From positions 1 to 44,394 of the forward strand of contig JALOAM010000005.1 in NCBI GenBank assembly GCA_023228765.1: a DNA stretch of 44,394 nt, in the 5' to 3' direction. Below are positions 7,731 through 15,888 of this stretch, in pieces. The first letter of the stretch is position 1; every line of letters starts with the position of its first letter. A program made the translations under genes and the position numbers. Below the pieces are notes generated by a model that saw only the letters and a list, made by a program, of their open reading frames with translations, did not search any database and was not told where the DNA came from. Source of the DNA: Dehalococcoidia bacterium. GTDB lineage: Bacteria > Chloroflexota > Dehalococcoidia > UBA2979.

Positions 7731-8486
7731 GTGACCGAACCCGCTCCGACCTCCGTGCTCGCCCCCCTCATCGAGGACCTCGACCGCCTCGGGCTGTCGC
7801 TCGACGACGACGCGCTCGCGACGTTCGAGCGCTACCTCGCGCTGGTCTTCGAGTGGAACGAGCGCGCCGGCCTCACCTCGATCGCCGACCCCGTCGAGGC
7901 CCAGCACCGCCACTTCGGGGAGTCGCTCGCGCTGCTCCAGGCGCTCCGCGGTGCCGGCGTGCTGGCCGAGGGCATCCCCGCGCGGATCGCGGACCTCGGA
8001 CCCGGGGGAGGCTTCCCGGGACTGCCGATGCGGATCGCGGAGCCGGCCCTATCCCTCGTCCTCGTGGAGTCGAACCAGAAGCGCGCCGAGTTCCTCCGCG
8101 TTGCCGTCGACGCCCTCGGACTGACGGGGGTCGAGGTGGTCGCGGAGCGCGTCGAGGACGCCGGGCGGAACCCCGCGCTGCGCGCCTCGTGCGACCTCGT
8201 CGTGGCGCGCGCCCTCGCCGCGATGCCGGTACTGGTGGAGTACGCCCTGCCGCTGCTGCGGGACGGTGGCGTCCTGGCCGCGCCGAAGGGGAGCCGTGCG
8301 CTGGACGAACTCACCGAGGCGCACGCCGCGATCGAGGCGCTCGGTGGGGTCGCCCTCGAGCCCGTCGCGCTTCCGGTGGCGCCCGGGGCGCCGCCACAGA
8401 CGGTGCTCCTCGTGCGGCGCGAGGGGGCCCTCGACGACCGCTACCCCCGGCGGGCGGGGATGCCCAGCAAGCGTCCCCTCACGTAA
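7731..8486 (+). CDS. rsmG: 16S rRNA (guanine-527-N7)-methyltransferase RsmG
   Basis: This 251-residue protein has the RsmG fold: an N-terminal helical part, LVFEWNERAGLTSI, then RHFGESLAL. The S-adenosylmethionine loop is DLGPGGGFPGLPM (88-100), followed by LVESNQKRAEFLR and, near the end of the Rossmann fold, ALPLLRDGGVLAAPKG. It methylates N7 of G527 in 16S rRNA. The open frame extends upstream to 7500, but GTG 7731 is chosen because AGAGGA lies just upstream and homologous proteins begin at the equivalent point. In many bacteria rsmG lies beside gidA or parA; neither is here. Confidence 0.93.
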   Translation: MTEPAPTSVLAPLIEDLDRLGLSLDDDALATFERYLALVFEWNERAGLTSIADPVEAQHRHFGESLALLQALRGAGVLAEGIPARIADLGPGGGFPGLPMRIAEPALSLVLVESNQKRAEFLRVAVDALGLTGVEVVAERVEDAGRNPALRASCDLVVARALAAMPVLVEYALPLLRDGGVLAAPKGSRALDELTEAHAAIEALGGVALEPVALPVAPGAPPQTVLLVRREGALDDRYPRRAGMPSKRPLT

Positions 8487-8540
8487 GCTGTCGCGACTCC
8501 CCGGCACGACCTACCAGCACGCCTCAGCCGAGGAGCCTTC

Positions 8541-9170
8541 ATGCCACCCCTGCTCACCGACACGCTCTCCCGCCTCCGCCGTCTCGCGATGCTGGACGAC
8601 CGCGTCTACGACGAACTCCGCTATGAGTCCTCGGCGACACTTCCCGCCGTCGGCGTCACGGTCGTGGGGCTGTTGGCCCTCGGGCTGGGTGGGTGGCTGT
8701 GGTGGTTCGTCTCCGACCTGGGGGACACCGGCTCCGTCTTCCTGAAGACCGTGCTCCTGGGGACGATCTTCGGGTTCGTGGGCTGGCTGGTGTGGCTGCT
8801 GATCGTCTACCTCGCGCTGCGCCAGCTCGCCGGGATCACGGTGCAGGTGGAGCAGCTCATCCGGACCGCCGGGTTCGCCTCCGGCGTCCTCGTCATCGGC
8901 CTCGCGATGGTGATCACCCCCATCGGGTTCGGCATCGGCGTCCTCGCACTCGTCGCGTGGGCGGGAGCCACCCACATCGCTATCGAGCGGACGGTCGGCC
9001 GAGGTGGCTCCGTTGTGATGGCGGCGAACCTCCTGGGCTTCGCCGCGTGGCTCGTGGTGATGTCGCTGCTCTCCACCGGGACGAACCAGATCGGGCCGGG
9101 CCCCTTCCTCGCCGAGGCCGTGTGGGACGCGATCAACGGCATCAGCGTGACCCTCAGCGGCATCAGCTAG
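8541..9170 (+). CDS. Multi-pass membrane protein of unknown function
   Basis: The 209-residue product has a short cytoplasmic N-terminus with a predicted amphipathic helix (residues 1-30). About five hydrophobic helices follow, the first at 35-55 (VGVTVVGLLALGLGGWLWWFV) and the last at about 160-180. The layout resembles Yip1/DUF1282-type proteins, but I see no diagnostic motif, so this is only a shape comparison. GAGGAG precedes the ATG. It follows rsmG by 54 bp and may be transcribed from a TAAGCT -10-like hexamer at the end of rsmG. Confidence 0.72.
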   Translation: MPPLLTDTLSRLRRLAMLDDRVYDELRYESSATLPAVGVTVVGLLALGLGGWLWWFVSDLGDTGSVFLKTVLLGTIFGFVGWLVWLLIVYLALRQLAGITVQVEQLIRTAGFASGVLVIGLAMVITPIGFGIGVLALVAWAGATHIAIERTVGRGGSVVMAANLLGFAAWLVVMSLLSTGTNQIGPGPFLAEAVWDAINGISVTLSGIS

Positions 9171-9287
9171 CGCGCCAAGCGACCGAGGGCGCTCGCCTCG
9201 CCGGCGGTGACACCACGCCAGTGGCGCGTGGACGGCGCTTCGTGTCTAATCCGCCAGCGTCCTTCCCCACCACGAACCGGAGACCCC

Positions 9288-10073
9288 ATGCGTCGTCCCC
9301 TGTTGCTTGCCGGCGCAGCCCTCGCTGCGCTGTTCGCCCTCGCCTGCTCGGACAGCGCGGACGAGCCGCTCACCGCCGAGCAGGCCGCCGCGATCGTCGA
9401 GGCCGGACTCCTCACCGAAGAGGACCTGCCCTCCAGCACCTGGACCGTCACCGATAGTGCCGCCGACGACGACACCGCGGGCGACACCGCGGACAGCGCG
9501 CCGGACGCGGACGACATGTTCGGCGACACGGCGGCGTGCCAGGAGCTCGAGGCCGCGATCGAGGACCTCGTCGGGGATGAGAATGCGGCGGACACGCCCG
9601 CCCTTGCCGAGGGCGAACGCACCTTCGAGGCGGGCGGCGGCGACTCGCTCGTCGTGCGCTCGGTGCAGTCCAGCGTGTCGGTGCCCGCGGACTCCACCGA
9701 CGTCGAAGCCGGGTTCGAGGCCCTCCGCAAGGTCTTCAACGCCGAGACGCTGCGCCCCTGCTTCGAGGAAGGCTTCATGGCGAGCTTCACCGAGGGATCG
9801 GAAGGCACCGAGGGCATCACCGTCACCGAGTTGGAAGTCACCGAGCCCGCGACGATCGCCAGGGACGGCGTCGGCGTCGCCCTCGACTTCACGGCGATCG
9901 CCTTCATCATCCCGATCGAGCTGCACCTCGAGATGCACTTCTGGCCGCAGGGCGACGCGGTCGGCAGCCTGATGATCATGGAGATGAACTCGGAGCTGCT
10001 TCGCGACGGCGCCGCCGACCTCCTTACCGCGGCAGAGGCGCGCCTCGCCGAGGCCGTGGAGGCCAATCGCTAG
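9288..10073 (+). CDS. Secreted lipoprotein of unknown function
   Basis: This 261-residue protein starts with a lipoprotein signal peptide: MRRP, a hydrophobic core LLLAGAALAALFA, and lipobox LACS with the acylated cysteine at residue 20. The mature part is very acidic, with a Thr/Asp-rich low-complexity stretch around residues 55-80. An alpha/beta region with two further cysteines follows, C86 in ACQEL and one in LRPCFEEGF, possibly a disulfide. ATG 9288 is chosen over an in-frame ATG 27 codons upstream because the signal peptide begins there. No family recognised. A strong stem-loop at 10103-10130 follows. Confidence 0.82.
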   Translation: MRRPLLLAGAALAALFALACSDSADEPLTAEQAAAIVEAGLLTEEDLPSSTWTVTDSAADDDTAGDTADSAPDADDMFGDTAACQELEAAIEDLVGDENAADTPALAEGERTFEAGGGDSLVVRSVQSSVSVPADSTDVEAGFEALRKVFNAETLRPCFEEGFMASFTEGSEGTEGITVTELEVTEPATIARDGVGVALDFTAIAFIIPIELHLEMHFWPQGDAVGSLMIMEMNSELLRDGAADLLTAAEARLAEAVEANR

Positions 10074-10102
10074 CGTCGAGGCGGTCACGGACCTCAGAAC
10101 TC

Positions 10103-10130
10103 GTGGAGGCCCGGCTCACCGGGCCTCCAC
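10103..10130 (+). terminator. Strong stem-loop terminator after the lipoprotein gene
   Basis: GTGGAGGCCCGG, loop CTCA, CCGGGCCTCCAC: a perfect 12-bp stem 30 bp after the stop and before the citrate synthase gene. A U-tract is missing. Confidence 0.65.
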
Positions 10131-10171
10131 CGCGTTCCTGCTAACCTCGCGCGAGAGAGAGGGAGACCACG

Positions 10172-11314
10172 ATGCCGGACGCCGACGGAGACACGCAGAT
10201 CCACCGAGGACTGCAGGGCGTCTACTTCGATCGCTCCGCCGTGTGCGACATCGATGGGCGCGCGGGCGAACTCTGGTACCGCGGCTACTCCATCCATGAC
10301 CTCGCGGAGCACTCCTCGTTCGAGGAGGCTTCCTACCTGCTCTTCCACGGCGACCTCCCCACCTCCGAGGAACTCGGGCGCTGGCGGCGCGAGCTCGTGG
10401 GGGCGCGCACCCTGCCCGGCGCAGCCCTCGACGTCGTGCGGGCCGTGCGGGACGCCCACCCGATGGAGGTGCTCCGCACCGCTGTCTCCGCCCTCGGCGC
10501 ATCAGACCCCGAGGTGGGCGACAACTCGCCGGAGGCCACCCTCCGGAAGTCCGTACGCCTCACCAGCCAGGTGCCGCTCCTCGTCGCCGCGCACCACCGG
10601 CTCCGCAACGGCCTCGACCCCGTGGAGTCCGACCCTGACCTCGGCCACGCCGCCAACTTCCTCTGGGCGCTGGAGGGCGAACGCCCCTCCGAGGATGCGG
10701 CGCGCCTGATGGACCTCGACCTGATCCTCCACGCCGAGCACGGCTCGAACGCCTCGGCGTTCACGGCGCGCGTGGTCGCCGGGACCGACGCGAATCTCCA
10801 CGCCGCGGTCACCGCCGCCGTCGCCGCCCTCAGCGGCCCCGCGCACGGCGGCGCAGCCGAGAACGTGATGCGCATGGCCCAGGAGATCGGCGCGCCCGAG
10901 AACGCCGCAGCGTACGTGAAGGCGCTCCGCGACGAGCGCAAGCCGGTCATGGGCTTCGGCCACCGCGTCTACCGCACGGAGGACCCCCGCGCCCGCCACA
11001 TGCGCGAGGGCGTGAAGCGCCTCTCCGAGGAAAAAGGCCAGCCCCAGTGGTACGCCATCCTCGAAGCGGTCGTTGACGCGATGAGGCCGTACGCGCGCCT
11101 GGGCGTGAACGTGAACGTCGACTTCTACGCGGGCGTCGTCTACTACCTCCACGGCATCCCGGAGGACCTCTTCGTCCCCATCTTCGCCGTGGGCCGCACG
11201 CCCGGATGGTGCGTCCAGGTCCTCGAGCAGTACGAGCACAACATCCTCATCCGCCCGCTGACGGTGTACTCCGGCCCCGCTCCGAGAGAGTACGTCCCCA
11301 TCGAGGACAGGTAG
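10172..11314 (+). CDS. gltA: Citrate synthase (or 2-methylcitrate synthase)
   Basis: The 380-residue enzyme belongs to the short bacterial/archaeal citrate synthase type. Visible landmarks are GELWYRGYSIHDLAEHSSFEEASYLL in pieces near residues 30-55, the catalytic-His region ILHAEHGSNASAFTAR, the HGGAAENVMRM segment, the signature GFGHRVYRTEDPRARHM, and the C-terminal GRTPGWCVQVLEQ. It condenses oxaloacetate with acetyl-CoA (TCA entry); 2-methylcitrate synthases of this size look very similar and cannot be excluded. The start has AGGGAGA upstream. Its TAG stop overlaps the GTG of a small zinc-finger gene, an unusual partner. Confidence 0.94.
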   Translation: MPDADGDTQIHRGLQGVYFDRSAVCDIDGRAGELWYRGYSIHDLAEHSSFEEASYLLFHGDLPTSEELGRWRRELVGARTLPGAALDVVRAVRDAHPMEVLRTAVSALGASDPEVGDNSPEATLRKSVRLTSQVPLLVAAHHRLRNGLDPVESDPDLGHAANFLWALEGERPSEDAARLMDLDLILHAEHGSNASAFTARVVAGTDANLHAAVTAAVAALSGPAHGGAAENVMRMAQEIGAPENAAAYVKALRDERKPVMGFGHRVYRTEDPRARHMREGVKRLSEEKGQPQWYAILEAVVDAMRPYARLGVNVNVDFYAGVVYYLHGIPEDLFVPIFAVGRTPGWCVQVLEQYEHNILIRPLTVYSGPAPREYVPIEDR

Positions 11315-11544
11315 TGCGCTGCCAGGAGTGCGACCAGGGCGAGACCCGTACGGGGATGACCACCGTGCCCATCCAACTGCTGAACGCCATCATCCTCGTG
11401 AAGGGCGTCCCCTCCGACATCTGCGACGCGTGCGGCAAGTTCTTCGTGGACGTCACCACGAGTCACGAGCTGCTCCGCATCGCCCAGGAAGCCGCCGACC
11501 GCGGCGACGACGTCACCGACTACCGCACGGAGGCGGAGGAATGA
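11314..11544 (+). CDS. Orphan YgiT-type zinc-finger protein
   Basis: This 76-residue protein has two zinc-knuckle pairs, CQEC at the N-terminus and CDAC around residues 37-40. Between them is the characteristic sequence GETRTGMTTVPIQ and KGVPSDICDACGKFFVD. This matches the YgiT-type (MqsA N-terminal) zinc-finger family, often found next to a DUF4258/RelE-like toxin. Here no toxin gene is adjacent and the C-terminal helix-turn-helix of full MqsA is absent. The GTG start overlaps the citrate synthase stop (TAGTG) and the gene ends just before the DinB frame, so it appears co-translated with gltA. A longer in-frame extension upstream lies inside gltA and is not used. Confidence 0.8.
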   Translation: MRCQECDQGETRTGMTTVPIQLLNAIILVKGVPSDICDACGKFFVDVTTSHELLRIAQEAADRGDDVTDYRTEAEE

Positions 11545-12056
11545 CCCTCACACCCGTCACCTTCCCTACGCTGCGCGCGACGCCCTCGACGGTGCGGGCG
11601 ATGGTGGAGGGCGTCCGGAGGAGGTGCGGCAGGCGTCCCCGGCACCCGAGGCGAATGCGGGCGACTGGAGCATCTCGACGGTGGTGGCGCACCTGATCGA
11701 CGGGCACCGGCGGCAGATCGGGCGCATCCGGCTGATGCTGGAGCAGGAGAACCCCGATCCTCCAGAACGTGGACGAGTGGGCGTCGATGCAGGCGTCCGG
11801 GCTCCTCGGGCGGCCGACGGAGGAGCTGCTCGCGACATTCGCGGAGCTCCGGGCCTCGGACGTGCCGTGGTACGAGGGGCTGGGCGAGGCCGAACTCGCC
11901 CGCACGGGTGTGCACTCCGTAGGCGGCGACGTGACCGTCGCAAGTATCCTCAACCACGCTGCCTACCACGACGCGCAGCACCTCGGGCAGCTCGCGCGAC
12001 TGATCGAGGTGGCGGCGCACGCCGGGCGCGGCAACATGGGGCTGGTCGACATCTAG
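11541..12056 (+). pseudogene. DinB-family protein gene with two compensating frameshifts
   Basis: Three reading-frame pieces together spell one DinB/DUF664-like four-helix protein of about 171 residues. Frame A runs from ATG 11541 to about 11615 (TLRATPSTVRAMVEGV). Frame B covers about 11616-11752 (PEEVRQASPAPEANAGDWSI, then VVAHLIDGHRRQIGRIRL). Frame A resumes to 12056 (NVDEWASMQASG to NHAAYHDAQHLGQL). One base appears missing in the TCC run near 11616 and one appears extra in the CCCC run near 11752. The putative metal-binding histidines (HLIDGH; H-x3-H in AYHDAQH) are intact once joined. Either a recent double mutation or two homopolymer sequencing errors explains this. The ATG overlaps the upstream gene's end (ATGA). 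Confidence 0.75.
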
Positions 12057-12108
12057 CAGTTCCAGGCTCCTCTCCGTCCCCGTCTGCCTCCCTGTCCGTT
12101 CCGCTCCG

Positions 12109-12147
12109 ACCCCCTCTCCCGGTTCCGGGCGAGGGTTGGGGTGAGGA
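12109..12147. repeat. Solo REP-like palindrome
   Basis: CCCTCTCCCGG followed by CCGGGCGAGGG (one mismatch in the stem), then TTGGGGTGAGG. It belongs to the same intergenic family as 30748-30793 and the paired elements at 37688 and 43974. Confidence 0.65.
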
Positions 12148-12163
12148 TCTCCGCCCTCGGGCC

Positions 12164-12169
12164 TAGACT
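12164..12169 (+). promoter_or_regulatory. -10-like hexamer before the NUDIX gene
   Basis: TAGACT lies 6 nt before ATG 12176, which would place the transcription start at or next to the start codon (leaderless mRNA). No good -35 is visible. Confidence 0.35.
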
Positions 12170-12175
12170 CGATCC

Positions 12176-12682
12176 ATGCGGCAATGGGTGTTGGTCCGCG
12201 CGCAGCGGATCCCGTTCCTGCGCGTACTCGCCGAGGTCTCGGAGCACCTCTTCGCTCCAAGGCAGTCGATCGGCGTGCTCGCGGTGATCGTGAACGCGGA
12301 CGGGCACGTCCTCCTCGCCGAGCATGCGACGCGGCCGCAGGAGCCGTGGGGCCTCCCCGGCGGCTGGCTCGGCAAACGCGAACTGCCCGAGGACGGCGTC
12401 CTCCGCGAGGTCACCGAGGAACTCGACCTGCCGGTCGCCCTCGACGGTTATGTCGGGAGCCACGTCCACGACTACGGGCGGCGGATGCCTCGTGGACTGA
12501 CGCTCGTCTACCGCCTCGCGACGCCGCTCTCGGACGATGATCCGGTCGCGCCGCTCACGTGGGAGGTGGTCCGCACGAGGTGGGCGACGGTCGACGAAGC
12601 GTGCGCGATCGTCCATCCTCGGACGGCGCGGCAGATCCGACTGGCGGTCGCCGAGCGCACGACTCCGGAGGTCGCCCGATGA
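12176..12682 (+). CDS. NUDIX hydrolase
   Basis: The 168-residue product has a complete Nudix box: GG-WLGKRE-LPEDGVL-REVTEEL, i.e. G-x5-E-x7-REVTEE, with Asp where Gly usually follows. The box coordinates Mg and hydrolyses a nucleoside-diphosphate-linked substrate. It is flanked by the usual beta strands (IGVLAVIVNADGHVLLAEH before, VYRLATPL after). The substrate cannot be predicted. The ATG has no Shine-Dalgarno sequence but follows a -10-like TAGACT by six bases. Its stop overlaps the next gene's start (ATGA), so the two are translationally coupled. Confidence 0.9.
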   Translation: MRQWVLVRAQRIPFLRVLAEVSEHLFAPRQSIGVLAVIVNADGHVLLAEHATRPQEPWGLPGGWLGKRELPEDGVLREVTEELDLPVALDGYVGSHVHDYGRRMPRGLTLVYRLATPLSDDDPVAPLTWEVVRTRWATVDEACAIVHPRTARQIRLAVAERTTPEVAR

Positions 12683-13290
12683 CGCTGCTCCCCACCCTGC
12701 GCGAAGAAGCCACCCGCCGAGGACTCCTCGACGAGGGCGCACGCATCGACGCCGCGACCGCGTTCCGCCTCGTGCGAGACATGCCCTACCGCCGTGCGAG
12801 CAACCGTGAGCCCGAGACGCTGCTATGCGAGTGGCGCGGCACCTGCTCCGGCAAGCACTACCTACTCCGCGACCTGTTCGAGGAGATCGGCCTCGCCTCC
12901 AGCGTCATCCTCGCGACGCACGAGTTCACCGCGGAGAACTCGCCATGGCTGCCACCCCACCTGGCGACAGAGGTCCGCCTCGCGCCGGTGCCGGACGTCC
13001 ACACCTTCCTCCGCGTGGAGCACGACCCCGTGATGCACGAATGGATGACCGTGGACGCAACCTGGCCCGCGGAGGCGCGCCGCCTCGGGCTGCCCTCGAA
13101 CCCCGCGTTCGAGCCGGGTCGCGACCAGCAGATCGCCTGCGACCCCATCGAGGTCTTCCACGTGCCCGAGGACACCGACCCGCAGGAGCTGAAGGACCGG
13201 ATGGTCGCCGACCACGTCGGCGCAGAGGCCGCGCGACGCGACGCGTTCATCAATGCGCTCTCGGACTGGCTGGCACAGGAGCTCCGCTGA
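12679..13290 (+). CDS. Transglutaminase-like protein
   Basis: This 203-residue protein shows a transglutaminase/cysteine-protease-like triad. The cysteine is in GTCSGKHYLLRDLFEEIGL (C56), the histidine in PDVHTFLRVE (H108) and the aspartate in WMTVDATWP (D126). The order and spacing, and the hydrophobic helix after the cysteine, fit the transglutaminase-like fold. I infer this from motif alone; the specific family and substrate are unknown. No signal peptide, so it is cytoplasmic. The ATG overlaps the NUDIX stop. A long perfect hairpin follows at 13323-13359. Confidence 0.75.
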   Translation: MTLLPTLREEATRRGLLDEGARIDAATAFRLVRDMPYRRASNREPETLLCEWRGTCSGKHYLLRDLFEEIGLASSVILATHEFTAENSPWLPPHLATEVRLAPVPDVHTFLRVEHDPVMHEWMTVDATWPAEARRLGLPSNPAFEPGRDQQIACDPIEVFHVPEDTDPQELKDRMVADHVGAEAARRDAFINALSDWLAQELR

Positions 13291-13322
13291 GGGCTACCCG
13301 TCAGCGCCTCCCTTGGCGCGCT

Positions 13323-13359
13323 CTGACCCCCTCGCCCGCGCAGCGGGCGAGGGGGTCAG
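13323..13359. terminator. 17-bp perfect hairpin after the NUDIX/transglutaminase pair
   Basis: CTGACCCCCTCGCCCGC, loop GCA, then its exact complement. It lies 32 bp after the stop codon. It may act as a terminator. Its CTGACCCC/GGGGTCAG ends match the ends of the REP-like family, so it may instead be a family member. Confidence 0.6.
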
Positions 13360-13453
13360 CGCGGGCGACTGCTCCGACCAACCTCATCAGAGGCCGCTCC
13401 GGTGCGCAGCGGGTAGCATCGACGGTGCGAGCGATCGAGGAGGATCCGAAGAC

Positions 13454-13762
13454 GTGAACACCCTGCGCGGCACCATCATCTACACCGTCTTCGCGACCGT
13501 GGTGTTCCTCGGGATCCAGTGGTGGGATGGCGTGCGGGACGTGCCGCTGCTGGCCGTCAGCGGCGCGATGTTCCTCGGCTTCACGTTCTTCATGCTGCGG
13601 CTGATCCAGCGGCTGATGCCGATCATCTTCAAGCCCCGCGAGCCCAAGGGCCGCCAGCGCAACGCAGAGCCCGGGCCGGCGACCTTCGAGTCGACCACGG
13701 ACCGCCCCGAACATGCCCGCCGCCGCCGCGAGGCGCGCCGTCCGCGCGGACGTCGCCGGTAG
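13454..13762 (+). CDS. Small membrane protein with basic tail
   Basis: The 102-residue product has two transmembrane helices (about 6-23 and 34-52) and then a basic, Arg/Pro-rich, probably disordered cytoplasmic tail (REPKGRQR to RRRREARRPRGRRR). GTG 13454 is preceded by AGGAGGA about 10 nt upstream; the longer upstream frame lies in the previous gene. A TAGCAT -10-like hexamer at 13414 would give a leader of about 28 nt. No family recognised. Confidence 0.7.
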   Translation: MNTLRGTIIYTVFATVVFLGIQWWDGVRDVPLLAVSGAMFLGFTFFMLRLIQRLMPIIFKPREPKGRQRNAEPGPATFESTTDRPEHARRRREARRPRGRRR

Positions 13763-13804
13763 CCACCGCGACCACCCCGACCACCCCGACCGTCGAGGGC
13801 TGCC

Positions 13805-14890
13805 TCAGGCGCAGGCCTCGCGGACGGCCCAGACCATCTCCTCCGTTCGCACCTGCACGACGTAGGGGTCCTGCATGCCGTTCGTAAGGTAGGCGACACC
13901 GAGGCCGAGAGCGGGCTCCGCCCAGGAGACGGCGCACTGCTGCCCGGTGTGGCCGAAGGCGCCAGGGCGGTCGAACGGCGCGAAGAGTCCGTCCACGATG
14001 AACCCGAGGCCGAACGAGGACGGGAGGCCGCTCGTGCGGTCCTCGTCGGTGTGGACGTGGACGCGGGTGGCCTCGGCGACGGTCTCGGGCGAGAGCAGGC
14101 GGACGCCATCCAGCTCGCCCCCGTTCGCCAGCATCGCGTAGAACCGCGCGAGGGCGTCCGCAGTGCCGATACCGTTCGCCGCGGGCATCTGCGCGGCCAG
14201 CGTCTCCGGCATCCGGAAGCGCGCGGCGATCGTGCTCGTGCGATGCTCCGTGCCCTCCGGGTCCTGGAACGTGGCCTCGCTCATCGCCTCGGGCAGCGCG
14301 ACCTCCTCGGGGTGCGCGGTGCCGAGCGAGGCGTCCATGCCGAGCGGTCCGAAGATCTCGTCGCGGAAGAAGTCGCGCGGCTCGCGGCCGTCCACGCGGC
14401 GGATAACCTCGCCGAGCGCGAAACCGTAGGTCACCGGGTGGTAGCCGACCGCCGTGCCCGGCTCCCACATCGCGGGGAGCGATGCGGTGATGGAGGTCAG
14501 GAGCGACCAGTCACCGGCGCGCGTCATGTCGAAGTCGAGGGGGAAGACCGGGAAGCCGCCCTGGTGCGTGAGGACGTGGCGGACGGTGCACGCACCCTTC
14601 CCGCCCTGCACGAACTCCGGCCAGAGGTCAGCGATCGGTGTATCGAGGTCAAGCGCACCGCGCTCCACGAGCATGAGGATGGCGACCGCCGTGATCGGCT
14701 TCGTCGCCGAGAACCACAGCATCCGCTTCCCGAGGCCGCCCCCGAGCTCCAGGTCCACCTCGAGCGTGCCGTGGCGGTAGACCGCGACCTGGGACGCCGA
14801 GTGCCACCCCCGCGCGAGGTGCTCGCGCGCGACTTCCTCGATGCGCGCGCGACCGGCCTCGGTCAGTCCCGGGCCCGAGGCAGCGGCCAT
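13805..14890 (-). CDS. Serine hydrolase of the class C beta-lactamase / esterase family
   Basis: This 361-residue enzyme has the SxxK nucleophile motif SATK at residues 61-64 (LWFSATKPITAVAI), a tyrosine motif YHP (Y150) in the YxN position, and HTG (FGHTGQQCAVSW) in place of KTG. HTG and Y-x-x variants are typical of EstB-like esterases and peptidase-like members rather than true beta-lactamases. There is no signal peptide, so it is cytoplasmic and unlikely to confer antibiotic resistance. It lies 2 bp after the oxidoreductase gene on the same strand and is probably co-transcribed with it. Confidence 0.9.
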   Translation of the reverse strand: MAAASGPGLTEAGRARIEEVAREHLARGWHSASQVAVYRHGTLEVDLELGGGLGKRMLWFSATKPITAVAILMLVERGALDLDTPIADLWPEFVQGGKGACTVRHVLTHQGGFPVFPLDFDMTRAGDWSLLTSITASLPAMWEPGTAVGYHPVTYGFALGEVIRRVDGREPRDFFRDEIFGPLGMDASLGTAHPEEVALPEAMSEATFQDPEGTEHRTSTIAARFRMPETLAAQMPAANGIGTADALARFYAMLANGGELDGVRLLSPETVAEATRVHVHTDEDRTSGLPSSFGLGFIVDGLFAPFDRPGAFGHTGQQCAVSWAEPALGLGVAYLTNGMQDPYVVQVRTEEMVWAVREACA

Positions 14891-14892
14891 CC

Positions 14893-15888
14893 TCAGTCGT
14901 CGATCTTGAGGACGATCTTGCCGAAGTTGGCGTTCGTCTCCATGTAGGCGTGAGCGGCCCCCGCCTGGTCGAGGGGGAACACGCGGTCAATGATCGGCCG
15001 GATGGTCTCGTCCGCGAACAGCGGGACGACGCGGTTGTTGAATGCCTGGATCAGCGTCGCCTTCTCCTCCAGCGGGCGCCCTCGGAGGAGGGTGCCGCGG
15101 ACGGTAGCGCGCTTCTGCGAGAGGGCGCTCGTGGTCATGTCGGGCACCGTCGCACCGCCGAGGGAGCCGACGATGATCATCCGGCCCTTCACGGCGATCG
15201 ACTTCAGGTTCTGGTGCCAGTACGGCCCGCCGATGACGTCGAGGATGACGTCCACGCCCTGCCCGCCGGTCTCCTCCGTGATGACCTCGGCGAAGTCCTG
15301 CTCGTTGTAGTTGATGCCGATGTCCAGCCCGAGGTCGGTCGCGGCGTCGAGCTTCTCTTGCGAGCCGGCAGTGCCGAAGATGCGGCAGGACTGCGCCGCC
15401 GCCATCTGCACCGCCGCCGTCCCGACACCGGAGCCGACGGCGTGGATCAGCACGGACTCGCCCATCTTCAGATCGCACTGCATGAAGATCGCGTCGTATG
15501 CCGTCAGGAAGACCTCCGGGATGCTTGCGGCCTCCTCGAAGCTCAGGTTCGGCGGCACCGGCATCGCCATCCGCTCGTGCACCGCCACCTTCGAGGCGTA
15601 TCCCATCCCGCCGAGGAGGGCCATGACGCGGTCGCCCGGCTTCCAGGCGGTCACCCGCTCGCCGATCGCCTCGACGATGCCGGCAGCCTCCAGCCCGGCG
15701 ATGTCGTTCCGCGTCCCCGGCGGGCCGTTGTAGCGCCCGCGGCGCTGGAGGAGGTCGGCGCGGTTGAGCGCGGACGCCTTCACGGCGACCAGGACATCCT
15801 CCGGCCCGACGACGGGATCGGGCACCTCCTGGACGGCGAACGCCTCCTCCGCCGCTCCTCCGGGGTTGGTGATGACGGCGGCGCGCAT
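14893..15888 (-). CDS. NAD(P)H:quinone oxidoreductase, PIG3/zeta-crystallin type
   Basis: The 331-residue medium-chain dehydrogenase/reductase lacks the zinc-binding cysteines. It starts MRAAVITNPG and has the substrate/quinone-binding ALNRADLLQRRGRYN PIG3 signature and GLEAAGIVEAIG. The nucleotide-binding motif is HAVGSGVGTAAVQMA, followed by SLGGATVPD. NADPH-dependent reduction of quinones or enones is expected. GGAGG precedes the ATG on the minus strand, and a TAGCAT hexamer at 15942-15947 could be its -10. It is divergent from the arsC operon, with a shared 209-bp control region. Confidence 0.93.
   Translation of the reverse strand: MRAAVITNPGGAAEEAFAVQEVPDPVVGPEDVLVAVKASALNRADLLQRRGRYNGPPGTRNDIAGLEAAGIVEAIGERVTAWKPGDRVMALLGGMGYASKVAVHERMAMPVPPNLSFEEAASIPEVFLTAYDAIFMQCDLKMGESVLIHAVGSGVGTAAVQMAAAQSCRIFGTAGSQEKLDAATDLGLDIGINYNEQDFAEVITEETGGQGVDVILDVIGGPYWHQNLKSIAVKGRMIIVGSLGGATVPDMTTSALSQKRATVRGTLLRGRPLEEKATLIQAFNNRVVPLFADETIRPIIDRVFPLDQAGAAHAYMETNANFGKIVLKIDD

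Noticed and set aside
11206..11313. The N-terminal extension of the zinc-finger gene back to 11206
   Set aside because: It lies inside the citrate synthase gene, is Pro/Arg-rich and is unlike the family N-terminus.
11314..11544. A toxin-antitoxin module at the YgiT-type gene
   Set aside because: No toxin ORF lies beside it and the helix-turn-helix half of MqsA is missing.
13805..14890. The beta-lactamase-fold protein as an antibiotic-resistance enzyme
   Set aside because: It has no export signal and carries HTG instead of KTG, more typical of esterases or peptidases.
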